Shown here in pieces: positions 7,579-14,936 of a stretch of 28,574 bases of DNA (within the stretch, counting starts at the first letter, position 1; each line of letters starts with the position of its first letter). The stretch comes from JBEIHX01 sp044375455. Lineage in GTDB: Bacteria > Pseudomonadota > Alphaproteobacteria > Caulobacterales > Aquidulcibacteraceae. The notes beneath the pieces were generated by a model. It was not told the origin of the DNA. It saw only the letters and a program-made list of their open reading frames with translations, and did not search any database. The position numbers were made by a program, and so were the translations under genes. The stretch is from positions 1 through 28,574 of the forward strand of contig JBILMQ010000010.1 in NCBI GenBank assembly GCA_044375455.1. The letters run 5' to 3'.

Positions 7579-8847
7579 CTAGCCCCTCAGCCGCGCAATG
7601 TCGGCGCCGCAACCGGCGAGCTTTGCCTCCAACCGCTCAAATCCACGATCAAGATGATAAACCCTGTTCACGACCGTTTCACCATCCGCGGCGAGCCCGG
7701 CAACGACGAGACTGACGGATGCACGCAGGTCCGTCGCCATGACCGGCGCGCCCTGCAACCGCTCCACCCCGCGCACCACCGCTTCGCGCCCGCGCACCGT
7801 GATGTCAGCGCCCAGACGCGTCAATTCCGGGGCATGCATGTACCGATTTTCGAAAATGTTCTCGCGAAAGATCGACGCGCCCTGCGCCATTGTCATCAGT
7901 CCCATGAACTGGGCCTGAAGATCGGTCGGAAACCCGGGATAGGGCTGAGTATCCACATCCACGGCTTTCAGTCGGCGCGCGGGATCACGGGTGACGGTGA
8001 CCCCATCGGGCTCCTCCAGAACATCCACGCCGGCCTGCTGAAGCGACGCGGACAGAGCCGCCAGGTGCTCAGGGACAACGCCCGCCAGGCGCACCGATCC
8101 CCCGGCCATCGCCGCAGCGATCGCGTAGGTCCCGGCTTCAATCCGATCGCCGACAACGCTGTACTGGGCCGGACCAAGCATCTCCACGCCCTGAATCCGG
8201 ATGGTGCGTGTGCCGGCGCCCTCGATTCGGGCGCCCATGGCGATCAGGCACTGGGCGAGGTCGGCGATTTCCGGCTCGCGCGCGGCGTTCTCCAAGATCG
8301 TTTCGCCGCGGGCGAGCACGGCGGCCAGCATGGCATGCTCCGTCGCGCCGACCGAGACGAACGGAAAAAAGATGCGCGCGCCCCTGAGGCCGCGCAGCGC
8401 AGCCGCTTTAACGTAGCCCTGATCGATCACGATGTCCGCGCCCATCGCCTCGAACGCCTTGAGGTGGAGATCGACCGGCCGCGCGCCGATGGCGCAGCCG
8501 CCGGGCAAACTGACCGTGGCGTGGCCAACCCGCGCAAGCAATGGACCAAGCACGTTGAAAGTGGCGCGCATCTTCCGGACGAGGTCATAAGGCGCGATGG
8601 TGGACGAGATCTCCGCAGCATGCAGGCGGCACGTCGCCTCACCCGATGGCCAATCGACCGACACCCCAAGCGATTGGAGGAGGTCGGCCATGAAACGCGT
8701 GTCGGCGAGATTGGGCATGTTCGACAGCGTCAACGGCGCCGGACTGAGCAGCGCCGCCGCCATCAGCTTGAGGGCCGAGTTCTTGGCCCCGGAAATCGGG
8801 ATCACGCCATTCAAAGAGTGTCCGCCGACGATGGCGATGCGATCCAT
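7579..8847 (-). CDS. murA: UDP-N-acetylglucosamine 1-carboxyvinyltransferase
   Basis: MurA transfers enolpyruvate from phosphoenolpyruvate to UDP-GlcNAc, the first committed step of peptidoglycan synthesis, in the cytoplasm. The 422-residue product begins M-D-R-I-A-I-V-G-G. It carries the K22-N23 pair (G-A-K-N-S-A-L-K) and the fosfomycin-binding catalytic cysteine C118 in P-G-G-C-A-I-G-A-R-P-V-D-L-H. Because the Cys is present and not Asp, the enzyme is predicted to be fosfomycin-sensitive. A longer frame extends 132 bp upstream to 8979. The ATG at 8845-8847 is chosen because it matches the family N-terminus and has a GAGG site 9 bp upstream. It heads the murA-DUF2948-hisD-UPF0262-phosphatase run. 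Confidence 0.97.
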   Translation of the reverse strand: MDRIAIVGGHSLNGVIPISGAKNSALKLMAAALLSPAPLTLSNMPNLADTRFMADLLQSLGVSVDWPSGEATCRLHAAEISSTIAPYDLVRKMRATFNVLGPLLARVGHATVSLPGGCAIGARPVDLHLKAFEAMGADIVIDQGYVKAAALRGLRGARIFFPFVSVGATEHAMLAAVLARGETILENAAREPEIADLAQCLIAMGARIEGAGTRTIRIQGVEMLGPAQYSVVGDRIEAGTYAIAAAMAGGSVRLAGVVPEHLAALSASLQQAGVDVLEEPDGVTVTRDPARRLKAVDVDTQPYPGFPTDLQAQFMGLMTMAQGASIFRENIFENRYMHAPELTRLGADITVRGREAVVRGVERLQGAPVMATDLRASVSLVVAGLAADGETVVNRVYHLDRGFERLEAKLAGCGADIARLRG

Positions 8848-8997
8848 GTCTGAGGACCTCAGCAAAGCAAAACAGGATCGCAGCCGATAGGCGTTCCCCG
8901 CCGTGGGCGCAAGCACGCCGCAGCGCAGAAGGCGACAAATGCGGCGGCGAGGCCGAGCTGCACGCCAGGCCCGCGACATCGCGCGCCAGCGACTGCG

Positions 8998-9972
8998 TCA
9001 CCGCGCCGCCTGGACCAGACCTTCCTGCAAGCCGACGGTCTCGCCAAGCCCAAGGGCGAGATTGAGGTTCTGCACCGCGGCGCCGGCTGCGCCTTTGCCG
9101 AGATTGTCGAGCAAAGCCACGAGGCGCGCCTGCCCGGCCTGCGGCGCACCGAAGACATGCAAACGCAGCCGGTTCGTGCCGTTGAGACCCTCCGGGTCGA
9201 GCGTGGCGAGCCCGTCCGTCTCACACGCTTCGGCGACCGATACGAAGGCCTCGCCCGCGTAGCGCCGGGCCAGAACCTCGCGCAGATCGCTCGCGCTCGG
9301 CCGCCCAGGCAAGGCGTCAAGCTGGAGCGGCGTCTCGACGATCATGCCCTGCGCGAACCGCGCGACCGCCGGGGCAAACAGCGGGCGATAGGTCAGACCG
9401 GCATGCAGCTGCATTTCGGGCACGTGCTTGTGCAGCAGGGAAAGCCCGTAGATACGATAAGCCACGCGGGTGAAGGATGCTGCGCTTTTGTCCTCGAATT
9501 CCGCGATCATCGCCTTGCCGCCGCCGCTGTAGCCTGACACGGCGTTGACGGTGAATGGCCAGTCGGCCGGCGCCAGACCGGCGTCGATCAGCGGACGCAC
9601 AAGGGCCAGAAATCCCGTTGGATAGCAGCCCGGATTAGAGATCCGGCGTGCACGGCGCAGGGCGTCGCGCTGGCCTGGCGCAAGTTCGGGAAAGCCATAC
9701 ACCCAGTCAGGCGCCGTGCGATGCGCGCTTGAGGCGTCAATCACGGTCACCGCTGGGTTGGTCACCAGCGAGACCGCCTCGCGTGCTGCATCGTCAGGCA
9801 GACACAGGATCACGGCGTCGGCAGTGTTGAGAAGCTCCGCGCGGGCAGCCTCGTCCTTGCGGCGCGCCGGATCGATGCTCAGGAGACGGATGTCGGCGCG
9901 CGCCTCCAGGCGAGCGCGCATCTGCAGGCCCGTAGTGCCAGCCTCACCGTCAATGAACACTGTTTTGGTCAT
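8998..9972 (-). CDS. argC: N-acetyl-gamma-glutamyl-phosphate reductase (short type)
   Basis: ArgC reduces N-acetylglutamyl-5-phosphate to the semialdehyde with NADPH in arginine synthesis. The 324-residue protein matches the shorter type 2 form. The nucleotide-binding segment is F-I-D-G-E-A-G-T-T-G-L-Q at 6-17, V-I-L-C-L-P-D-D follows at 54-61, and the catalytic cysteine is C116 in I-S-N-P-G-C-Y-P-T-G. A conserved H-K-H-V-P-E-M segment lies further on. The open frame continues 36 bp upstream, but ATG 9970-9972 with GGAGG 4 bp before it gives the family N-terminus. It lies downstream of rpsI on the same strand, an order common in Alphaproteobacteria, but is separated from rpsI by an intrinsic terminator. 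Confidence 0.96.
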   Translation of the reverse strand: MTKTVFIDGEAGTTGLQMRARLEARADIRLLSIDPARRKDEAARAELLNTADAVILCLPDDAAREAVSLVTNPAVTVIDASSAHRTAPDWVYGFPELAPGQRDALRRARRISNPGCYPTGFLALVRPLIDAGLAPADWPFTVNAVSGYSGGGKAMIAEFEDKSAASFTRVAYRIYGLSLLHKHVPEMQLHAGLTYRPLFAPAVARFAQGMIVETPLQLDALPGRPSASDLREVLARRYAGEAFVSVAEACETDGLATLDPEGLNGTNRLRLHVFGAPQAGQARLVALLDNLGKGAAGAAVQNLNLALGLGETVGLQEGLVQAAR

Positions 9973-10050
9973 GACGCCTCCAGCAGCCGGCTGATCGACC
10001 TTGCCCAATCGACCTCAACAAATCGACGCGCTCCACGCGCAACCGAGCAC

Positions 10051-10089
10051 CGCAAACAAAACGGGCGCTCCGGAGGTCCGAAGCGCCCG
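10051..10089 (-). terminator. Intrinsic terminator of rplM-rpsI
   Basis: On the minus strand the stem CGGGCGCT (10089-10082) pairs with AGCGCCCG (10069-10062). The loop itself can pair further (CGGACCTCCG), and the stem is followed by TTTTGTTTG. It lies 40 bp after the rpsI stop and before argC. Confidence 0.85.
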
Positions 10090-10128
10090 TGGATGCAACC
10101 CTGGACCGGCGCGAAGCGCCGGACCTGC

Positions 10129-10599
10129 TCAGCGCTTGGAGAACTGGAAGGAGCGGCGGGCCTTCGCCTTGCCGTACTTCTTCCGTTCAACGACGCGCGA
10201 ATCGCGGGTGAGGAAACCGGCGTGCTTCAGAGCCGGGCGCAAGGCCGGCTCGTAGTCGGACAGCGCCTTTGAAATGCCATGACGCACCGCTCCAGCCTGA
10301 CCCGAGAGGCCGGATCCGTGCACGGAAACGATCACGTCGTATTGCCCGACCCGATCGGTGACGGCGAAAGGCTGGTTGATCATCAGGCGCAAAACAGGAC
10401 GGGCGAAGTAGACATCCTGCTCCTTGCCATTGACCGTGATCTTGCCGGCGCCGCGCTTGACCCAAACGCGCGCGACGGCGTTCTTGCGCTTGCCGGTCGC
10501 ATAAGCACGGCCAAGCTTGTCGATCTTTGGTTCGCGCGGGGCGGCCTCAATCTGCGGAGCAGCCGTCTTGAGGGCTTCAAGGCCTTGCATTTCGGCCAT
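10129..10599 (-). CDS. rpsI: 30S ribosomal protein S9
   Basis: A 156-residue S9 protein. The core begins near residue 31 with G-R-A-Y-A-T-G-K-R-K-N-A-V-A-R-V-W and continues through G-L-S-G-Q-A-G-A-V-R-H-G-I-S-K-A-L. It ends in the basic tail R-R-S-F-Q-F-S-K-R, whose last residues reach the P-site tRNA. The N-terminal 30 residues are an extension usual in Alphaproteobacteria. The ATG (10597-10599) lies 2 bp after the rplM stop, and its AGGA ribosome site is inside the end of rplM, so the pair is coupled. An intrinsic terminator follows. Confidence 0.98.
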   Translation of the reverse strand: MAEMQGLEALKTAAPQIEAAPREPKIDKLGRAYATGKRKNAVARVWVKRGAGKITVNGKEQDVYFARPVLRLMINQPFAVTDRVGQYDVIVSVHGSGLSGQAGAVRHGISKALSDYEPALRPALKHAGFLTRDSRVVERKKYGKAKARRSFQFSKR

Positions 10600-10601
10600 G
10601 G

Positions 10602-11066
10602 TCAGATCCTCGCATTCTTGCGGTTCTTAGACTTAAAGTCGATTGACGCCGGCTGTTGGGCTTCGTGGGGATGCTCGCCGCCCGCGTAAACACGCAGCTT
10701 ACCGAGCTGACGGCGCGCCAGCGGACTTTCCTTCGGCATCATCCGCTCGACAGCCTTCTCCAGGACGCGCTCAGGGAAACGGCCAGCCAGGATCTTGCCC
10801 GCCGTGCGTTCCTTGATGCCGCCAGGGTAACCGGTGTGCCAGTGATATGTTTTCTGCCTCAGCTTTCGCCCGGTGAGCGCCACCTTGGCCGCGTTGATGA
10901 CGATCACATGATCGCCCACGTCCACATGGGGGGTCCAATCGGGGCGGTGCTTGCCGCGCAGCCGCAGCGCCACGAACGAAGCGAGCCGACCGACGACGGC
11001 GCCCTCCGCGTCGACGACGATCCACTTGTGCGCGACGGTGGCGGGCTTCGCCATTTGCGTCTTCAT
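10602..11066 (-). CDS. rplM: 50S ribosomal protein L13
   Basis: A 154-residue L13 protein with the family segments K-W-I-V-V-D-A-E-G, V-V-G-R-L-A-S, R-G-K-H-R-P-D-W-T-P-H-V-D-V-G-D, H-T-G-Y-P-G-G-I-K-E-R-T and the C-terminal L-R-V-Y-A-G-G-E-H-P-H-E-A-Q-Q-P. The start M-K-T at 11064-11066 matches other alphaproteobacterial L13 proteins and has an AGGA site about 10 bp upstream; a second in-frame ATG lies 12 bp inside. L13 is an early 50S assembly protein. It forms a two-gene operon with rpsI. The 139 bp upstream contain an inverted repeat that could be part of its control region. Confidence 0.98.
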   Translation of the reverse strand: MKTQMAKPATVAHKWIVVDAEGAVVGRLASFVALRLRGKHRPDWTPHVDVGDHVIVINAAKVALTGRKLRQKTYHWHTGYPGGIKERTAGKILAGRFPERVLEKAVERMMPKESPLARRQLGKLRVYAGGEHPHEAQQPASIDFKSKNRKNARI

Positions 11067-11163
11067 GGGTGGTCTTTCCTATCCGGAAGGGCCGGCGCGT
11101 ACAGGCTTTTCGCAAAACGGTCAAGCTGCGCGTGTTTTTCCGCATCAATCAACGACTTTTTAT

Positions 11164-11181
11164 ACGGTATTATGATACCGT
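11164..11181. promoter_or_regulatory. Inverted repeat upstream of rplM
   Basis: ACGGTAT (11164-11170) and ATACCGT (11175-11181) form a perfect 7-bp inverted repeat around TATG. It lies about 98 bp before the rplM start and 25 bp after the ctaA stop, in the only AT-rich patch nearby. On the minus strand it is followed by ATAAAAA and not a T tract, so it is not a standard ctaA terminator. An operator or an RNA hairpin near the rplM promoter are both possible. Confidence 0.4.
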
Positions 11182-11205
11182 CATCACGACAGGCAGGTTG
11201 GCCGA

Positions 11206-12405
11206 TCAGGCGCGCCGGCTTGCGCGCCACAACGTCAGCGCCAGCAACAACAGCATGGCCGCCGCCGCCTGGTGCAGCAAACCGAGCGCAATCGGCACCG
11301 CGTGGATAAGCGTCACGACGCCGAGCACGGTCTGTGCGCCGGTCGCCAGCGCAAGGCCGACAGCGAGCCGGCGCACCACCGGGCGCGCAGCCGTGCGCCA
11401 TGCGAACATCGCCAGCGCGAGGCCCGCCAGCGCGACAGCATACCCGCCCAGACGATGGTTGAATTGCACCGTGGCGACATTCTCGAAGAAATTGCGCCAC
11501 GCCGGGCTCAAGGACAGGTAATCGCCCGGCAGCCATTCGCCGTTCATTCTGGGCCAGTCATTGCGCGAAAAGCCAGCATCGCTGCCCGCCACCAGCGCCC
11601 CCAGCAGGATCTGGCCAAAGAGCATCGCCGTGAAAGCCATCGCCCAGAAAGTCAAACGCCCAGAGGCCGCCCGGCTCGGTGCGCGCGGATCAAGATCGAG
11701 TGCAGTAAGCCAGACCACGCCCAGGATCACGAATGCCATGCCAAGGTGGATCATCAGCCGATAGGGCGCGACATCGATGCGCTCGACCAGGCCGGACGCC
11801 ACCATCCACCAGCCTATCGCTCCCTGCACCCCGATCAGCGCGCCGACGCCCCATAAGCGCCACGCCAGCACGCCGCGCACCACGCCCATCAGCGTGAACG
11901 CCGCAAGCGGCAGCACGACGGCGAGCCCCACAAAGCGGCCAAGCAGACGATGAGCCCACTCCCACCAGAAGATGACCTGGAAGTCCGCCATGCTCATGCC
12001 GCGGTTCTGCAGCTGGTATTCGCTGGACTCGCGGTACTTCTGCAGCTCGGCCAGCCACTGAGCCTGGTTGAGCGGCGGCACTACGCCGGAAATCGGCTTC
12101 CATTCCGTAATTGAGAGACCGGAATCAGTCAGCCGCGTGGCGCCCCCCACCACGATCATGGCGAACACCAGGGCGGCGATGCAGAACAGCCAGCCGCGAA
12201 CCCAGGCGATCGGGCGCGCCGATGCGCTCGCAGCGATCGCCTCGCGCAAAGGCCCGCGATGCGCGTGCCCCGGACCGATATGCGCGGATCCCTGGTTCAG
12301 GTTCGTCGGATGCACCGGCTGCAAATGCGCGCGCGTCGTCGCGCCCTTGCGCCCTTCGGCGCCGCCGGCGGCTGTCTCTGCGGAAGGACGGGCGGCGTCT
12401 GTCAT
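11206..12405 (-). CDS. ctaA: Haem A synthase (COX15/CtaA family)
   Basis: CtaA converts haem O to haem A in the inner membrane for aa3-type cytochrome oxidase. The 399-residue protein has about eight hydrophobic helices. The four haem-ligand histidines of the family are visible: H152 in W-E-W-A-H-R-L-L-G-R, H220 in M-I-H-L-G-M-A-F, H317 in Q-F-N-H-R-L-G-G-Y and H378 in L-L-H-Q-A-A-A. The first helix is followed by G-G-A-T-R-L-T-D-S-G-L-S-I-T-E-W. This is the mitochondrial/alphaproteobacterial type. The ATG at 12403-12405 leaves a 65-residue polar, His-containing N-terminal extension before the first helix; a much longer open frame runs upstream but is not credible. The stop is 139 bp before rplM. 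A divergent DUF2842 gene begins on the other side of a 181-bp promoter region. Confidence 0.95.
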   Translation of the reverse strand: MTDAARPSAETAAGGAEGRKGATTRAHLQPVHPTNLNQGSAHIGPGHAHRGPLREAIAASASARPIAWVRGWLFCIAALVFAMIVVGGATRLTDSGLSITEWKPISGVVPPLNQAQWLAELQKYRESSEYQLQNRGMSMADFQVIFWWEWAHRLLGRFVGLAVVLPLAAFTLMGVVRGVLAWRLWGVGALIGVQGAIGWWMVASGLVERIDVAPYRLMIHLGMAFVILGVVWLTALDLDPRAPSRAASGRLTFWAMAFTAMLFGQILLGALVAGSDAGFSRNDWPRMNGEWLPGDYLSLSPAWRNFFENVATVQFNHRLGGYAVALAGLALAMFAWRTAARPVVRRLAVGLALATGAQTVLGVVTLIHAVPIALGLLHQAAAAMLLLLALTLWRASRRA

Positions 12406-12586
12406 GCTGCGGCGGATCCTGTAACAAGTCTGGCGATGAATTTGCCCCCTGGCGACATCGTGCGACACACTTAGCTTCAGGATGTGAATTGGCCAGGGCG
12501 GCGTGGCCAGGGCGGATCCGCCGGGCGCGCTCGGGCGGCGCGGGCGCCTGCGGGCGGGGATGTGGCACGAACAAGAGGTGAATTCC

Positions 12587-12832
12587 ATGACAAGGCGCAC
12601 GCGCATGGCCCTGGGGCTCATCGGCCTCCTGATCTGGCTTGCAGGGTACTCGATGGTCGCCCTCGTGCTCGGCGTGGCGCTGCATGAAATGGTGACAGCA
12701 CGCCCCTGGGGCTGGGTTCTCGAGGTCATGTATTACGTTACGGCAGGCGTGGCATGGGCATTGCCGCTGCGCAGATACATGATCTGGATGAATCGTCCGG
12801 ACCCGGGCGAGGAACATGCCTGGCCGAAATGA
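12587..12832 (+). CDS. DUF2842 family small membrane protein
   Basis: An 81-residue protein with a basic N-terminus (M-T-R-R-T-R) and two hydrophobic helices at about 7-30 and 44-62. The second has the family-like Y-Y-V-T-A-G-V-A-W-A-L-P-L and is followed by I-W-M-N-R-P-D. This fits DUF2842, a small alphaproteobacterial inner-membrane family of unknown function often near the haem A synthase gene, as here, where it is divergent from ctaA. A role in oxidase assembly would be only a guess from location. A longer frame begins at 12503, but the ATG at 12587 has AGAGGTG about 7 bp before it and gives the family length. Confidence 0.85.
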   Translation: MTRRTRMALGLIGLLIWLAGYSMVALVLGVALHEMVTARPWGWVLEVMYYVTAGVAWALPLRRYMIWMNRPDPGEEHAWPK

Positions 12833-12860
12833 GCGAGCAAGGCTGGGCGCACAGCCACAC

Positions 12861-12916
12861 CCCGCGCGCCATAGGCGCCCAGGCAAGCGCACCCGCGCGC
12901 CGTAGGCGCGCAAGCG
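12861..12916. repeat. Two imperfect palindromic repeat copies
   Basis: CCCGCGCGCC-A-TAGGCGC (from 12861) recurs as CCCGCGCGCC-G-TAGGCGC (from 12892), each followed by GCAAGCG or AGGCAAGCG. The second copy contains a perfect stem GCGCGCC (12895-12901) / GGCGCGC (12905-12911) with the loop GTA. It lies just after DUF2842 and could act as a transcription end or be a REP-like element. No T tract follows. Confidence 0.6.
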
Positions 12917-12965
12917 TGTTGAAGAAGCCGTGCTAAAGAAGCCGCGCGTTGCAGGGGAGACCGCC

Positions 12966-13727
12966 ATGGGCCGGGTTTTGTCGACAGGTCGCGCCGCCAA
13001 GCTCGCCGTGGGCCTGGCCGCTTCTGTTATGGCGGCGTGCACTTCGCAGTCCGGCGACGCCGCGCAGTCCGCAGATCCTGCCAAGGCTGGCGGCGCAGGG
13101 CCAATGCAGACCGGCGCGGTCGCCGACTGCACTGGCGCCGCGTTTGATCCGATGGCGCCCGGCCCCGCCGTCTGCCGTCTTACAGGCAATGGACGCTCTA
13201 TCGCAGTCGCTTTCCAGCCCGGTGCGGGCGATGGACCGGGAAGTTTCAGCGTAACGGTGAACGACAACAGTGGCGCGCCGGTGCAGACGCTGATGGTCCC
13301 GGATGCGATGCGCGCCTTCGCGCCGGAAGTCGATGACGTCAACGGCGACGGAACTGCAGACCTTCTGGTTCAGACCGATGTCGGCAATGTGAACTGGGTG
13401 AAGACGGTGCTGCTGTTCGATGGCGCGGCGGGCGCCTTTGTAACGTCCGGGGTGATCTCGGGGGTCTCGCGCGCACGCACCGCTGACGGCCTGCTCGCCG
13501 TTCAGAGCCGCAGCAGCGCAGCTGAATACGCCGTGAGTTTTTATCGGTTCGACGCCCTGCGGCTTGCGCCCGTCGCCACCGCAACTGTCGAGCTTGGACC
13601 GGACGGCGCGCGCAAAGCCTGCACCGCCGCGCCGCCCACCGAAACGCCAGGCGGCTTCGGGGGCCTCAATCTCAGCTCCAGTGCGGCCCAGGCAAAGTTC
13701 TGCGGCGATCCCACAGCGCAGCCCTGA
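12966..13727 (+). CDS. Predicted lipoprotein with a calcium-loop (FG-GAP/dockerin-like) motif
   Basis: A 253-residue protein with a lipoprotein signal. A basic start and a hydrophobic stretch end in V-M-A-A-C at 21-25, so C25 would be lipidated. A low-complexity Ala/Gly/Ser linker follows to about residue 50. Residues 123-135 read D-D-V-N-G-D-G-T-A-D-L-L-V. This has the DxNxDxxxD spacing (D124, N126, D128, D132) of calcium loops in FG-GAP and EF-hand-like repeats, and only one copy is present. The rest is predicted mostly beta. I do not recognise a named family; binding of a ligand or metal at the cell envelope is an inference. ATG 12966 has a GGGGAGA site about 6 bp upstream; the frame is open from 12930 but that would precede the signal peptide. 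It stands alone, with imuA 285 bp downstream. Confidence 0.82.
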   Translation: MGRVLSTGRAAKLAVGLAASVMAACTSQSGDAAQSADPAKAGGAGPMQTGAVADCTGAAFDPMAPGPAVCRLTGNGRSIAVAFQPGAGDGPGSFSVTVNDNSGAPVQTLMVPDAMRAFAPEVDDVNGDGTADLLVQTDVGNVNWVKTVLLFDGAAGAFVTSGVISGVSRARTADGLLAVQSRSSAAEYAVSFYRFDALRLAPVATATVELGPDGARKACTAAPPTETPGGFGGLNLSSSAAQAKFCGDPTAQP

Positions 13728-13870
13728 CCCGATTCCATGCAATTTGCGTTGAGCTTGCCTGGTCGGGCCCGACTTGGTCGAGCCGCAACCGTGCAGTGAA
13801 AATCTGGGCCGCGGCGCTGGAACGGAAAAGCCGCGCGCAGCGCATGGGTCAGGCGACTGCGCCGCCCCTC

Positions 13871-13890
13871 GCCGCTCCTTGCCGCTCCTT
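13871..13890. repeat. 10-bp tandem repeat
   Basis: GCCGCTCCTT occurs twice in tandem (13871-13880 and 13881-13890), and a third GCCGC follows. It lies in the 285-bp gap between the lipoprotein gene and imuA. No coding meaning is apparent. Confidence 0.8.
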
Positions 13891-13976
13891 GCCGCACGGC
13901 GCAGCACGAAATATCCGCAGGCCAGCCCTGCACACCGGACGCTGCGACTCAGCGACTTGACTCTGCGCATCTTGCA

Positions 13977-13991
13977 GAACAAAGTACGAAC
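13977..13991. promoter_or_regulatory. LexA-type SOS box in front of imuA
   Basis: GAAC (13977-13980), seven bases, GAAC (13988-13991): an exact match to the alphaproteobacterial LexA site GAAC/GTTC-N7-GAAC/GTTC. It ends 21 bp before the imuA start. A possible -35 TTGACT lies at 13957-13962, so the box would cover the -10 region and repression by LexA is expected. A third overlapping GAAC follows directly (13992-13995). Confidence 0.85.
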
Positions 13992-14012
13992 GAACAAAAG
14001 GGGAACCGCCGC

Positions 14013-14936
14013 ATGCCCGCCGGCCCGCCGCATCACTCTCCTGAGCGTGCTGAATGTCCTGCGCAGGCGCGCCGCGATGGGCGCGACGCGCATGGCGACG
14101 GTCCGGGACACAAAGGAGATGACCCGTATCACGAGCATGGCGGCGGCGCTGAACCTCAGGCGCGCGATGTAACGCTTCGCGAGCTACGCAGCGTCATCGC
14201 GCGCCTGGAGAGCGCGGGACGCCCCTGTGCGCGCGCCCCCGCAAAGTTCGCTGCAGCCGAGGTGAGCGCAGCAGGATTGTTTTTGCCTGCCGGCGCGCTC
14301 GCGGAGGTGCGGCCCGCCACCTATCCGGACGGACCGGCGGCGCTGGGCTTGATGGTGGCGCTTGCAGCCGGCGCAGCGCGCACAAGACCAGGACCGGTGA
14401 TCTGGCGCGATCCGCCGCGCGCAGCCGGATTTGACTGGGGAACGCTTTACGGCCCCGGAGCCCAAGCGCTGGGCCTGGACCCGGAACGGCTGATCCTTCT
14501 TGCGGCGCGGCGCGAAGCTGACGCGCTGTGGGCGCTCGAGGAAGCCGCCCGGGCGCCCGGTGTGGCTGCCGTATGCGCTGTGCTGGCGGGCGGCGATGCG
14601 CCGCTTGCCGGCGTGCGCCGACTGCAGCTGGCGGCCGAAAGCACCGGCGTCTTCATCTTGACCGCGCGACCGGCCGACGCGCCGCCCCTGCCAGGCGCAC
14701 GCACGCGCTGGACAGTGGCGAGTGCGCCGTCCGCGCCCGTTATCGGCGTCAAACCCGCCGCAGCCGTCGGAGCTCCGGTCTGGCGCGTCACATTCGAGGC
14801 CAAGGGCGCAGCGGCGCGCGCGGCCGTCACCCTGGATCTTGAGTGGAACCATGCGACGCATCGCATTTGTCTGGCTGCCCCGCTGGCCGACCGACCGCTT
14901 CAGACGGGACGCGGCGCGGCGCGGGCGCAAGCTTGA
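14013..14936 (+). CDS. imuA: ImuA, SOS mutasome accessory protein
   Basis: A 307-residue protein of the ImuA (RecA/SulA-like) family, which works with ImuB and DnaE2 in error-prone lesion bypass. Family segments include L-R-E-L-R-S-V-I-A-R-L-E near 55-66, L-G-L-D-P-E-R-L-I-L-L-A-A-R-R-E-A-D-A-L-W-A-L-E-E-A near 151-176, and R-R-L-Q-L-A-A-E-S-T-G near 201-211. No intact Walker A motif is visible. The start at 14013 has AGGGGAA upstream and lies just behind a LexA-type site. It gives an unusual N-terminal 50 residues rich in His, Gly, Pro and Asp, perhaps disordered; an internal start cannot be excluded. The 3' end overlaps imuB by 86 bp. The LexA site predicts induction by DNA damage. Confidence 0.85.
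   Translation: MPAGPPHHSPERAECPAQARRDGRDAHGDGPGHKGDDPYHEHGGGAEPQARDVTLRELRSVIARLESAGRPCARAPAKFAAAEVSAAGLFLPAGALAEVRPATYPDGPAALGLMVALAAGAARTRPGPVIWRDPPRAAGFDWGTLYGPGAQALGLDPERLILLAARREADALWALEEAARAPGVAAVCAVLAGGDAPLAGVRRLQLAAESTGVFILTARPADAPPLPGARTRWTVASAPSAPVIGVKPAAAVGAPVWRVTFEAKGAAARAAVTLDLEWNHATHRICLAAPLADRPLQTGRGAARAQA

Noticed and set aside
7438..8853. A 471-codon plus-strand frame across murA and DUF2948.
   Set aside because: It is antisense to murA, whose motifs are complete. The peptide is rich in Arg, His and Gln with no motif.
12861..12916. A CRISPR array from the repeated palindromes.
   Set aside because: There are only two imperfect copies with a spacer of about 14 bp and no cas genes nearby.
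12933..14138. A 401-codon minus-strand frame opposite the lipoprotein gene and the imuA promoter.
   Set aside because: It would cover the LexA site, the lipoprotein gene and the imuA start, and has no domain, signal or ribosome site.
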